This document shows, one piece after another, positions 1-9,964 of a stretch of DNA of 64,000 nucleotides; within the stretch, counting starts at the first letter, position 1, and each line of letters opens with the position of its first letter. The stretch lies in the NCBI GenBank assembly GCA_946965045.2, contig OX337239.1, positions 2,751,268 through 2,815,267 on the forward strand. The letters are read 5' to 3'. Source of the stretch: Epithemia pelagica. Taxonomy: Eukaryota; Bacillariophyta; Bacillariophyceae; Surirellales; Surirellaceae. The position numbers and the translations under genes are program-made. A model generated the notes under the pieces. The model had not been told where the DNA came from and ran no database searches. It saw nothing but the letters and a program-made list of their open reading frames with translations.

Positions 1-1962
1 CAAAAGCGCTGATCATCATCCCATGTCCATCATCCTTTGGCAGCATTTTAGTTGCGCCATCTTTAGTGTACCATGCCTTAGACCAGAAGGAAAACTACTT
101 GTAGATCGATTCGTCCTGGCCGATGAGGATGACAGGTTTGCGGTCGGAGGGAAACCTGTGTGACAAGTTTCCATTGTGAATTGTGTTTTCTGGTTTGATG
201 TACCGTTCAAATTCGCTTTGGAAGGCATCAACATGGCATCAACATGGTACTCCCGCATCTGCTTGCCTGTTGTTAGATCAGTGTACTCAAATACAAAGCT
301 GTTTGGCAAGAGCTTCTCCTTGCCCGCATTCCCTTCGTTTTCAAGTTTGATTGCATCCTCGGTAGGGAGCTGCATCTACCGATACAACAGCTCTTCCCAC
401 TTAAAGTACTTCTTGACAAAAGCAGCTCTGTGGGCAACATTCTCAGCATTTTCGTGTCAATCAGTGAAGTATGTTTTCGTGTGTTCCTTGAACACGAACC
501 CTGCAGCAGCAATAGATCGCCACGCTGTGCTATGCGAAATGGTGGAAAGCTTCATCGATGCCAAGAAGTCCTTGTACGATACTGGCGTTGCATTCGTATC
601 CATGCACTCTTGTACGATCATGGTATGCATATCCGGAAGCAATGTTGTCCTCAGGTACATTAGAGCAGACTCTGTTGTAAGAGTGCTCAGGTTTTCCTTT
701 GCCGAGCATTCAAACTTTACCTTTGCTTCAGGTATGTGAACGAATAAGACGGGCGATGGCTCTTTCCCAATATGAACGTGGTAGTTGGGATGAGGGAAAC
801 TGTCGTTTTCCCGAAAGTACCTGTGAAAACGAGCAATGGTCTTGGGATGTTTTTTACTTTTTCACCATAAATCTGTTCCATTTTGCTAATGGCTTCGCTT
901 ATGCAGTTCAGCCATGTACGACCGTGTGGCATATCAAGCAACGCTATCTTATAAGAAAGTTGTAAATACTTTGCCTTGAGCAGTACCCTCTGTTGCTGTT
1001 CCTGGTTGAGGGGGAAGATGTCTCCCTTGTTAACCACATTCGGAAGTGCCTCCACGTTGGAAATGGCCCTTTCAAGGGTTTCTATTCATCGCTCAAGATT
1101 TTGTTTTGACGATCAGTGAGAATCGCATTTGCCGGCAAAGAGCCTACGGTTCCTTGGTTCATCAAAATAGGCGATTTCCATTTGTTGCGATAGACCTTGG
1201 ATCATCTCACACTCGAAAACTGAAAAACCAATCGGCAAACTCTGTGGATGGTCATGGCCGATTTTGTCTGTGGCCAATTCAGGATGTTGGATTGCTCCAA
1301 CAAGCACCTGATTTGTGTTGTCGTGAGGTGGTGACGTTTGCATTTCGGTAGGGCTGTCTCCAATTTGTGGCGGTTGACCATGTTGCTGCGCTGCAGTGCT
1401 CTTCATTGCTGGTGGTGTTGTAGTGTTTCTTGCTTGCCTGGATACAGTTGCCGTGCCTTCATGTACCCCTGGTGAGTCTTCGTTCCTTCGCTTCGTTGGC
1501 TTCTCTCGTCCCTCCCGACCGCCGAATCACATTCTCGGCTGCAGCCTCTAGCCATTCTTCATGATCGCTGAATATCACTGGCCGTGTTGTTGTGTCGGAG
1601 CTGACATAGAAGAATGTGTATCTTTTCTTCTGGATTGTGACTTTGTGGCGGTACCAGCCAAACTTGTTTGTTTCCGACACCTCAGTTTCGAAACAGAGTT
1701 TAAGAACAACATCTTTAGTCAAAACAAGATTCAGTCTGAATGTCGACAGTCCTGGCAACCAAGTGCGCATGAAGTTAACAATCTCGGTGTCTTGGATCCA
1801 CTTGTTGCAGAACCCAAACGAGGATGGGGAGCATTGCGTCTTAAAGACGTCAAGAATCTCTTGTGCCGATAAACTTCGTTCCATCCGAGACTGTGTTGCG
1901 TGGGATGAGTTGGATGATTGCGTCATTGAGTATGATGCCAACCCCGTACCTTGTTGCCCCAT
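1..1962 (-). pseudogene. DDE transposase (GQDESI type), broken and cut by window start
   Basis: Read on the minus strand from about 1962, the pieces order as one transposase: an N-terminal domain (1459-1962), a middle part (1113-1470, 717-1055), a helix-turn-helix-like segment with FLASMKLSTISHSTAWR (457-660), the TYFTD-HEN motif, and the catalytic GQDESIYK motif at about 99-122. The last two motifs are typical of a DDE transposase family common in fungi and stramenopiles. The gene is dead: the frame changes near 1407-1468 and around 1056-1112, a TGA interrupts TYFTD/HEN at about 457-459, and a TAG follows IYK at 95-97. The remaining catalytic residues lie outside the window. No terminal repeats were identified. 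The family call rests on the GQDES and YFTD-HEN motifs. Confidence 0.75.
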
Positions 1963-2234
1963 TGAGGGTGGTTCAAGTAAACCCTAAAGCGTCCGGATGC
2001 AGCTCGGCAACAAGGTACGCGGTTGGGATGGCCCTCCACCATGGTCGTTAGACAACAACCGTTTTTTCATTATTTTGGACGGAATTCCAGCGTTCGGAAG
2101 CTGTCACGCAACACACTAAACAAATAAAAGTTTATCCTAAGACTCTGGGAAGTCTCGAGTCGGACACTTTCATTCACTAGTAAGGCCGAACGCTATTAAG
2201 GATTATACTCTATGGTACTAAATCTACGAGGGGT

Positions 2235-3115
2235 CTACGTCAGGAACATACTCCCTGAACTCAGCTTGTAATCTGCTTCCACTCGCACTCGGTCGATCAG
2301 GGCATCAACGATAGGGAGCTCCTCTAGTTTCCCGACATCCACGATAAACACTGGTGGTGTATCTTTAAGTGAGCTGAACGAGAATCTAGCTTGGAGTCCC
2401 AGTCGTCTTCTTTCTTGGTATGACATGTGCGGGATCGTATCAATGATACTATCGCTCCTCATGTCCGTCCCCTGATCGCTTTCGTCATTTGTAGGAGAGT
2501 CGGCGGTTGGTGAGAATGAGGAGGAAGTCGTCCACGTGAATACTGATGACCTTGAGTTTGTTGATCAAGTCGATATCGGGCGACAGAAGATGACTCTTTC
2601 GTCGTCGTCTGACTCATCAGTGCTGGGTTTGTCGTTTGTCTTGAGCCGGTGGAATCTCGGTTTATGGCGGCAGGCGCCATAAACCTCATTGCACTTGTTG
2701 ATGGCTTGTTTCGGTTGTTCTCTGGTGAATTTCAAAATTGCTAGTCTTTTCTTTCGCACATAGTTTGCAGTTGCGTGTTCCGAACGTTTTTACTGTCGAT
2801 AGGGGTTTCCCTTACCAGAGGATCTCCACCTTGAGTTTGACGTGCTTCTTGATTTCCTTTCTCTCGATCCCACGGGGCACCAAGCTTGCGAAGTGGCTTG
2901 CAAAAGAGTCTGATTGTTTGTTGTGAATGACCAGGCTCTTGACGTCTTGAACGTGTTGTTGCATTCTTCTCTTGACGTGTTGTTGCGTGTTGCATGCAAC
3001 AGTCATAGTGTGGCGAACAACAAGGAGTCTGTGGTGGTTGGAGCATCCTCGAGTGATGGTGAATCTGTTGATTCGGAGGATGGCATCGGTGAGAAAGTTG
3101 ACAAACGCCATTCAT
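2235..3115 (-). pseudogene. C-terminal part of a retroelement RT protein (Penelope/GIY-YIG-like), minus copy
   Basis: Three minus-strand frames (2812-3111, 2565-2759, 2235-2462) line up in order with the plus-strand copy at 6425-7255. Shared blocks include ERKEIKKHVKLKVE, ILKF-x5-P-x2-AINKCNEVYG and CRHKPRFHR. A C-terminal region with KHVK-type basic blocks followed by a Cys/His end (CxxC...CRHKxxFxR) is what I associate with RT proteins that carry a degenerate GIY-YIG-like tail. The RT domain itself is not present. The copy is interrupted by frame changes near 2760-2812 and 2462-2565. The 2235-2462 segment has no clear match in the other copy and may be the native C-terminus or unrelated. 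Family identification is moderate; homology between the two copies is clear. Confidence 0.55.
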
Positions 3116-4330
3116 CCTTTAGTGTCGACAGCAACCTTTCGTTCGAGTTTGCTGAGACGCAAGAGCCATGCATTACATACAAGTTTGAATACTCATGATT
3201 GATTCGTAGTTCTAGTTGATACTTTGATTATTCTTGCTAGGAATCTGCGTGTTTTCATTTCGGATCACTGCAAGTGGCCTGTAGCTCGCCCCAATGGTCC
3301 TTAAACTACACAATCATATGCAAATTTCATTAACAGTATCCCAACTGTTCATTGGACAGCACCATGGCACTCTATCATGCCAACAGGTGGTTCTCTATCG
3401 GGGTGGGCACACCGGGTACAAGTGTGCCCCACACCCCTAAAATTTAGCACAACCCCCCAATGGAGGCACTCATATGACCTAGATATGTCATATATGGGTG
3501 CAATGGGGTATCGAATGTTGATAGAGGATGTCTTGGAGAAGAACTTTGAGCATCCACATGTTGTCGTAGGCCTAATATTGGTTATGTTCTATCTACTTGA
3601 AAATATGTGCCCAAATGGTAGTTTTTGCCCGTGATGGGCACAACCCGGGACGAGGCACTAGGGCAGGATCGCCTCCCCAGTGACCATGGGCCTTCCCATT
3701 ATGACTGCATGGGCCAGCCTGGGTGTCTTGGGTAGGTGCCAAAGACTGCAAGTCACTAGTTTGCTGTCTTGTTCATGGTGACATTTGACCTTTCTGATCA
3801 TAAATCTGAGAGTTACCAAATGGCCGAAGAGTTTTCGTGATGACGAACACATGGGCCTGCGTGGTCGCGTGACGCATCGGTTTTCACTTCCGAATCCCCC
3901 CGGGTGCCCCCCAGGGCCATATTACGCAGACACGACAATAGTACACAACAATCAAACTGGTCTACAGTTTCACTCGTGGGAATTCGATCGGCTTGTGTGT
4001 GCTTCCGAGAGTAGGGTCGGTTGCTCCTGTCACGCTCGTCTGTGCTTCCGAGAGTAGGGCCATGCCCTCCAGCTCAGAAATTACCTCGGTGGATCGAGGT
4101 CGAACAGCTTGTTCTTCTCGGATTTATAGAGGGGTAGTGTCATGGAGGATGGAGGGGTCTCTATCCATGCATTGAGGCCAATAAATCCTCCACCACCATA
4201 AATCCCATTGGCGTAATGGGTCATCCTTCATGGATGGAACGTCAATATAGTGCACGTGACTATAGGATAGGGCCTACACACATGGTAGTTGTAGCACCAT
4301 CATGGTGACTAGAGTAGGATTACACTACGA
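3116..4330. other. No convincing gene
   Basis: Only short open frames are seen and none resembles a known protein. The stretch 3400-3660 has GGGCACA/TGTGCCC-type motifs near both ends, but no matched terminal repeats could be aligned. Confidence 0.4.
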
Positions 4331-4903
4331 TCACATGTCGTCGTTCTCCTCGTTCTCGGATTCGCAGAAGTCCGGGTCGGCCTCTTTGTCATCTTCATCG
4401 TCGTTGTCACTCGTGAGATCCATCACGCGGACACGGGTGGTCTTGCCGTCGGGAGTGGTCTTGAGGAACGTAAAGTCACGTTTACGCTTCGTGGTGGCCC
4501 GTTCCGGTGTCTTGAACGGGTCGACCTCGGGGTCCTCTGACACCTCCTCCTGACCATCTTCTGCATCCTGCTCCTCATTGGTCTTTGCCGCCGGTTTGCC
4601 ATCCTCTTCTTCTTCGTCATCATCATCTCCGTTGTCGTCGTAGTCGTCATCGTCGTCGTACGAGTCTTCGGGGTGTTGGTCGACAGTGGCAATTTCATCG
4701 TGGAGACGGCGAAGACGGGCTTGGAGAGCATCTGCACGGGAGGATAGTTCCTCGCGTCGCGATTGCATGTCATGAAAAGATGACAGGAGCGTGTGCAAGA
4801 CGCCCTGTATCTGGTGATTGTCAGCATTGTTGGCGGAAGTAATGTCCGCAAGTTCTTGGCGGATTTCCTCGATGGTATCCATTGCGTCGGAAGGGGTTGT
4901 CAT
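4331..4903 (-). CDS. Acidic coiled-coil protein, probably retroelement-derived
   Basis: Intact 190-codon frame starting at the ATG whose complement is 4901-4903 (MTTPSDAMDTIEEIRQ). Residues 10-80 are heptad-like and rich in E, L, Q and R, suggesting a coiled coil. Residues 85-125 are a nearly pure Asp/Glu run, followed by a basic patch (TTKRKRDF) and a second acidic tail. No enzymatic motif was seen. About 30 bp upstream lies the motif TGGATCTGATAAAC followed by TGAATAAAA, the same primer-site/LTR-edge arrangement found before the gag genes at 34.3 and 48.3 kb. It is therefore probably a gag-like or accessory ORF of an otherwise lost LTR element. A host nuclear acidic protein is the alternative. 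The small protein at 35.7-35.9 kb has a similar coiled-coil/acidic layout. Confidence 0.55.
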   Translation of the reverse strand: MTTPSDAMDTIEEIRQELADITSANNADNHQIQGVLHTLLSSFHDMQSRREELSSRADALQARLRRLHDEIATVDQHPEDSYDDDDDYDDNGDDDDEEEEDGKPAAKTNEEQDAEDGQEEVSEDPEVDPFKTPERATTKRKRDFTFLKTTPDGKTTRVRVMDLTSDNDDEDDKEADPDFCESENEENDDM

Positions 4904-4931
4904 GGTGATGGTTTGGTTTCCAGCGGTGAGC

Positions 4932-4950
4932 TGGATCTGATAAACTGAAT
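4932..4950 (-). other. Candidate primer-binding site and LTR edge
   Basis: TGGATCTGATAAAC (4932-4945) is followed by TGAATAAAA. It matches the sites at 34382-34396 and 48329-48343 except for one substitution in GGGTCTG. The far end of the LTR was not found. Confidence 0.45.
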
Positions 4951-4989
4951 AAAATAGGATTTGAAAATTATTACGCCTCAACCCGGTTA

Positions 4990-5790
4990 CAGGGCATCCG
5001 GATTGCTATGTGCAAACGCATAGGGGAATTTCCTCAAATGGCTCTCGCGTTCAAATGATCATCGTTTGATCTTTTGCAATGACACAGGAAAACAATGGAC
5101 CTCCAGATTGTTCCGCACCCAATTCCTCTATCCCTCATTGTACCAACAACAGCAGCAGACGATCCCATCCTCAAAGCCTTCAACACCACACCTGGCAATA
5201 CAATACCCAACAAATACTGGTCCTTGCATTGTTACAGAAGAGGGGCTCAATCTCATGTCTCTCGACGACATCGACATGTGGGCACCAGAGTAGCCACGGC
5301 ACCGGAGACGTATGAATAAGCTCGATGGCGTCGTCGCAGATCGGGGGAACCTGTCGACGTGATGTACAGAGACAATGGACTCTACAAGAACGTCTGCGCA
5401 TCACGCAATTCTGTCTCTGGAAAACAAGTGATCATGTCGTCAGACAAGCCCTCAAGTTGGCGACCAAGCCATCCCAACACTAAGCCAATGAAGGAAGGAG
5501 AACTCAGCTAGGGGGAAAGGACAAGCGAAGAATGGCCCACGTCCAGCCCAAAGGTAACGGTGCCAAACACAGACTTGGTTTGATGGGCTGAGTTGGACGG
5601 GACCAATCTTCGAATGTCGCCCTGCGGTCTAAGGGATGCTCCCTAACCACCTTTGCTATGAGTTTGACTAAGGCTTAACCATTCCACTCTACTGAGTGTC
5701 ATCGGAAAATAATGAGAGTTGTGGAAGAGATCGAAGAAAAATATGACAAAAGCAAAGATTCAGCTTTTATCTCCCCAGGTATCATACTCT
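4990..5790. other. No gene recognised
   Basis: Several overlapping 70-80 codon frames on both strands, including a poly-Gln stretch near 5145, have no recognisable domain or context. I see nothing that decides between them. Confidence 0.35.
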
Positions 5791-5799
5791 TCAAACAGA

Positions 5800-6290
5800 C
5801 TTTGTATATGGTGAAGCACTACAACGTTGGGAGATAGCGTTTCCAATTATGGGTAGTGTCAAATCCAGAGAAAGCTTCACCGATACTCTCAAGGTATACC
5901 TCAGTGCATACCCTATGCTGATTGAAATTGTTGCCCGTACAGCAAGGATAAACGTGTTGCCCGAGCAGCGTACAGCAAGGATAAACGACTTGGGGCATTG
6001 GCAGCTAAACTTAAGGTGGACTTCATGACATCTGATAGATCAAAATTCTGAAAAGATAGAACAATATCGGTCAGAGAAATTGTTTGGACAGTGCAGCATA
6101 TGGCTGCCGTCGATCAGATGCTGGAACCAATTTCGCGTAAAAGGGAAGGAGTTGATGTCGAGAAATCGTTGGCCATTGGCCATGACGCTGCCAGATCGTT
6201 GGTTTCACCCATATTTTGATATACCACAAACTAGTGCTTCACATCAGAATGATTTTTGAATCTTGCTGTTCTCATTAATATGGCTTGTCA
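5800..6290 (+). pseudogene. Degenerate gag-like remnant related to the 57.9-59.0 kb gene
   Basis: Scattered plus-strand frames read VREIVWTVQHMAAVDQML and, in a shifted frame, AMTLPDRWFHPYFD. These resemble VGKIAWVIEHMVAIHRFI and LLYTMPDTWFKMYLEE in the minus-strand gag-like gene at 57.9-58.8 kb, in the same order and spacing. Stops and frame changes interrupt it. A local duplication of about 30 bp (GTACAGCAAGGATAAACG twice, 5936-5988) adds to the decay. It precedes the RT C-terminal remnant at 6.4-7.3 kb, so the two may belong to one element, but this cannot be shown here. Confidence 0.4.
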
Positions 6291-6424
6291 TGGTGTTCGG
6301 TAGACCCAACAAACCAAAATGCCAGATTGGATGAGCTCTACCCGACCCAGTTTGCTGCCCTTGAACACTCCAAACTTTTCAAGACCCACTCGATCCCACC
6401 CTTGGGAGGTATTCTTGGGAGGTA

Positions 6425-7255
6425 TTGCTGAAAATGGAACAAGAGAAACTCGACACAGAGTCACTAGCTCTCAAAAAACGATTTGAAAGAGACTGCAAAA
6501 GCTATTTATTTCAAGATTGGATATTCCAACTTTTGGAAAAAAAAAACCAATCTACAAGACACTCAAAGAAATCAAAAGTCGCTTCCCCTTATTGTCCTGG
6601 CTCAGATTTTCCATGTCCTACCACACAGATTCATCAACATCCGTGGACACTTCCAAGGGGATTTGAACATGGATTTGAACATGAAGTTTAATGATGGTCG
6701 AAGGTTGCTAGACTTCGAGGACCTAGACTGTAATTGCTGTAACTGCAAAGCCTGCCCCTACGGAGGACTTTGCAGAAGATCGATCGTGGTCTCCAATCGG
6801 GCAAACAGTACATTGGAAATACCCAACAACATGTCAAAAAGAAGATGCATGTGCAAAGACGTCAAACAACTCGTGACCAAAGGGGAAAACTTCGACTCCT
6901 TCCCAAGCCGTTTTGCCTGCTTTGTACAACGTAACATTGAGAAAAAAGAAATCAAGAACCACGTTCGACTGAAAGTCGAAAGCCACTCTCAATGGTGAAG
7001 ACTTTTGGAACCAAACCGTGCAAGCTCTGTTCCCCCGAACGTCTCGAAATTCTCAAATTCAACAAAAAACACCCAAACTTAGCAATCAACAAGTGCAATG
7101 AAATCTATGGCACTTGCTGCCATAAACCCTGCTTCCTCCACCGGTTCCCACCCAACAACAACACCCCCAGCACTGATGAGTGGATGAACGACAAAAGAGT
7201 CTTTGTCTGCCGGAAGTCAAGCACCTCATCTTTCTTGTGGACCTCCCTCAAATGA
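6425..7255 (+). pseudogene. C-terminal part of a retroelement RT protein (Penelope/GIY-YIG-like), plus copy
   Basis: Two frames (6483-6998 and 6992-7255) together carry a Cys-rich block (CNCCNCKACPYGGLC), a basic block (RNIEKKEIKNHVRLKVE), then KTFGTKPCKLCSPERLEIL and a final NEIYGTCCHKPCF. The order Cys-rich linker, basic region, CxLC-ER, IYG-C-H is shared with the minus copy at 2.2-3.1 kb and fits the tail of RT proteins with a GIY-YIG-like domain. The GIY-YIG catalytic residues are not clearly preserved. The junction of the two frames near 6995 is a frameshift. The RT core is missing, consistent with 5' truncation or loss of the upstream part. Confident as a repeat pair, moderate for the superfamily. 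Confidence 0.55.
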
Positions 7256-8619
7256 TGAATTCAAATGATGAACTTCAAGGACTGGAAGGGGGAGGAGCAG
7301 CAGCATCATCAATTCTGTGCTTGTGTTTAGTTGTAGTCAATGTAATAAGAGCTTTCTTTCCTTGTTGTGGGCCATTGTCACTTGTGTTCATTCCTGTGTG
7401 TGCTCTTCTTTCTTATCAAGCCAAAGCCAGGGCAAAGCGCAAAACCAGTTATGAGCAATGATGTCACGAAAGATAAACCAAATCAGAAGAGCTGCTTGTA
7501 TTGAGTAGAATATACCATTGGCTTGGCATTGATGCGATGGTTTGCGCGACCATCACCATATACTTCAACCTACTAATAGCTTCATCAGGTACCGAATCTT
7601 GGCTTAGATTCCAAACAAGCAGTTATTAGAGAAGGTGATGTCATGATACGTAACCAAATCGTACCAATTTCCAATAAAAATGCCAAGGTTCTCTGACACA
7701 TGAACACCGCTCCCTTCATTGTGGTGACATCATTCCCAAATTAGAATGCCTCCACTGGGGCTCACAAAACCGCAGCACAATCGCAGTTCCGGCTACTGCC
7801 GACCTCGCCAGAGGTAAGCCGGCTATGGCAAAAAATAATTATCTTTCGCACAAACAACAACGAATTTTCAATCGTCTATTGAATTTTCATGTACCGCAGT
7901 GATATGGAAAGCACCTTTATGAGTTCTTTCAAATGAGCTCCTCAAGACTGTGCAATTCATGCTTCAAGCAATCTATATCTGATTTGAAAGATTAACCATC
8001 AATCCGTTCGGTGGTAAATACATAAACACGAATTTCACGTGGAATATGTATATTGCCGTGCTTGTTTTTCATCTTTTGTACTCAAAATGATCAACTTCGT
8101 GGAAAACTCAGTGAGGATGATGATGATGATGGGGATTAAGTTGTCACTTTGTTAGTGCGTATGTGATACTGCGACCACAATAAGATCCTCCCCCAATTTT
8201 TCCACAACAGTTCTTCGAACTGCAAATCGAAGTGTGCCTCTATTGGGAACTAGAACTACGGAGAGTAATTGGCCATTACTTTGGCCTCTATTACTTGTGA
8301 ATAAACACAATTGATGCTTGGTTTGTGTATGTACATCCCACTTAACTTGGTGTGGGCTCCACCATAGATACAAGCTCTCTGTTGATGATAGTTTTCTAAA
8401 TTGTAGAGACATTACAAGCCATACAGGAAGTCACCAACTGGAAGAAGCAATCCAGGAAGTCACCAACTGGAAGAAGCAATCCAGAAAGAAGGAGGAGGGC
8501 GTGATAAATGGTGACATTATTAGATTGTGAGTGTATGACTTCAAATGGTGTTTTAAGCGTTGGGTTGCCAATTGTTTGTTTCATATGGCTAAAACTTGCA
8601 TTTAGAGCCTAAACATTCA
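7256..8619. other. Mostly empty; one small hydrophobic frame
   Basis: A 7252-7461 plus frame of about 69 codons has hydrophobic stretches (ILCLCLVVVNVI) but no support beyond being open. A short tandem duplication (GAAGTCACCAACTGGAAGAAGCAATCCAG, period about 27 bp) lies near 8426-8483. The rest is non-coding by eye. Confidence 0.35.
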
Positions 8620-9498
8620 ATCATCCACTCATGGTTGGTCTTCTCTTGTGTGAACATTCACACTTTTCACACAAGAACAGCTTCGGCATGTTGTGAACTT
8701 TTTTGCATCCTCTGAGACGTGGTGGACAACAGGCCAATTCTTTGTCGAGGTCCAAGAAAACAAGTCTATTAATGTGTGGATTCATGTTGCGAGATAAAAA
8801 TCTTTTGGAATGAATAAAGACAAATTTTTATACCATTCTTGCAATCTTCATCGGTTACACAAGTTAAAAAAATTTTCATTTAGGTAAATATAACTAGACC
8901 TATGTTTGTGTAACCCCAAACCTTTTTGTCATTTTAGTCGCTTTCAGAATCCTTGTGCATCGGCACAAAAATATAAGGTGTTCCTGTCCAAATTAAAAGC
9001 CAACATAGCAGGATGTTTGACGTCTTCGTTTGAAGTTAGTGACACCATGACAAGAACTGACATGTTTTCTCTCTTCCACGATGGCAATAGAACATCGTTT
9101 GGATATGGATCCGGGATTGATTCTTGTGACAAAACTTTGTCAACATAAACGTGATCTTCGTGATGGTAATGGATCATTAGTTTCAAGCAAAGTATATCAC
9201 AACGTTCCAGGCATTATACATGAGTTATCTCCACTGGTGTCTATAGGGGGTATGAACAATTCTAATCAACCCCGTCAGTGTCATATATGTAAAACATGTA
9301 AACAAGTAAAAAGAGCCTTGAACAAGTAAAAAGAGCCTTGATCTTGACTCTTGCCAAGACCCGGAGCATACTGCGTGGCAAGCATCATTGCTCTTTTAGG
9401 ATCTTGTTATTTCTTGTATTCTCCTCTTCAGCGAACTTCTTGAAATAGAAACCCCAGCTCCGTTGACGCTTTAACACAGGGTCTGACACATCTGGTAT
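8620..9498. repeat. Dispersed repeat R1, copy 1
   Basis: Closely matches 19911-21183 in the same orientation, starting at TCA-CCACTCA-GGTTGGTCTTC and ending at GACACATCTGGTAT. The shared left part is non-coding and holds a hairpin (TTGTGTGAA ... TTCACACAA, about 8647-8680); the shared right part holds a minus-strand coding fragment. Copy 2 differs by an insertion of about 380 bp. Confidence 0.85.
8936..9480 (-). pseudogene. R1 protein fragment, copy 1
   Basis: Minus-strand pieces at 8944-9186 (LMIHYHHEDHVYVDKVLSQE, ending ADAQGF) and 9385-9480 (KRQRSWG-FKKFAEEENTRNN) belong to the protein also seen at 20636-21435 and 57305-57877. The part between them is disrupted. The family has a conserved HIPHRH motif, a CxxC segment (TLFTCTLC in the best copy) and the HYHHEDHVYVDKV block. 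I do not recognise a known domain. Confidence 0.6.
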
Positions 9499-9517
9499 AG
9501 TGTACAAGGTTTGGTGT

Positions 9518-9950
9518 GTTTTTTCTTCACTGTATGTGATCCAGTTTTGCTCCAATGAGATAGTCACAATAAGAAATAGCTCCTCAAAAGAGTAGAGATA
9601 ATGAAAATGATGGGAACACCAAAATGGGCTGCTCCTCCCTGGAAAACAAAAATCCAAATAACTTCAATGAGCATCATTTACAATTTTTAATCAATAGACT
9701 TGTGGCACTTCAAATGAAGACCTAATCGACTGCGTCCCATTTTGGGGAACAAATAGTTCTAAAGAGGAGAGAAGAAAGGAATCCAATGTCACATTTCTGC
9801 GTACAATTTGTCTCCAACGTGTCGTGATGTTCTTGACCTTAGAACTTGGTGCCCATTACTCCAAACATATAAGGAGGGCGCATTTTGAACCTCGATCCTT
9901 TGGTAAGGAACAAAAGTAAGGAACAAATTCAAGGTGATAAACAAATTCAA
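9518..9950. repeat. Dispersed repeat R2, copy 1
   Basis: Matches 12263-12379 plus 12942-13234 almost base for base. Copy 2 is interrupted by 12380-12941. No protein could be assigned on either strand. Confidence 0.85.
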
Positions 9951-9964
9951 GGTGATAGGTCTGA

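Noticed and set aside
3377-3670. MITE with GTGGGCACACCGGG / GGGCACAACCCGGG ends.
   Set aside because: The two ends could not be aligned as inverted repeats.
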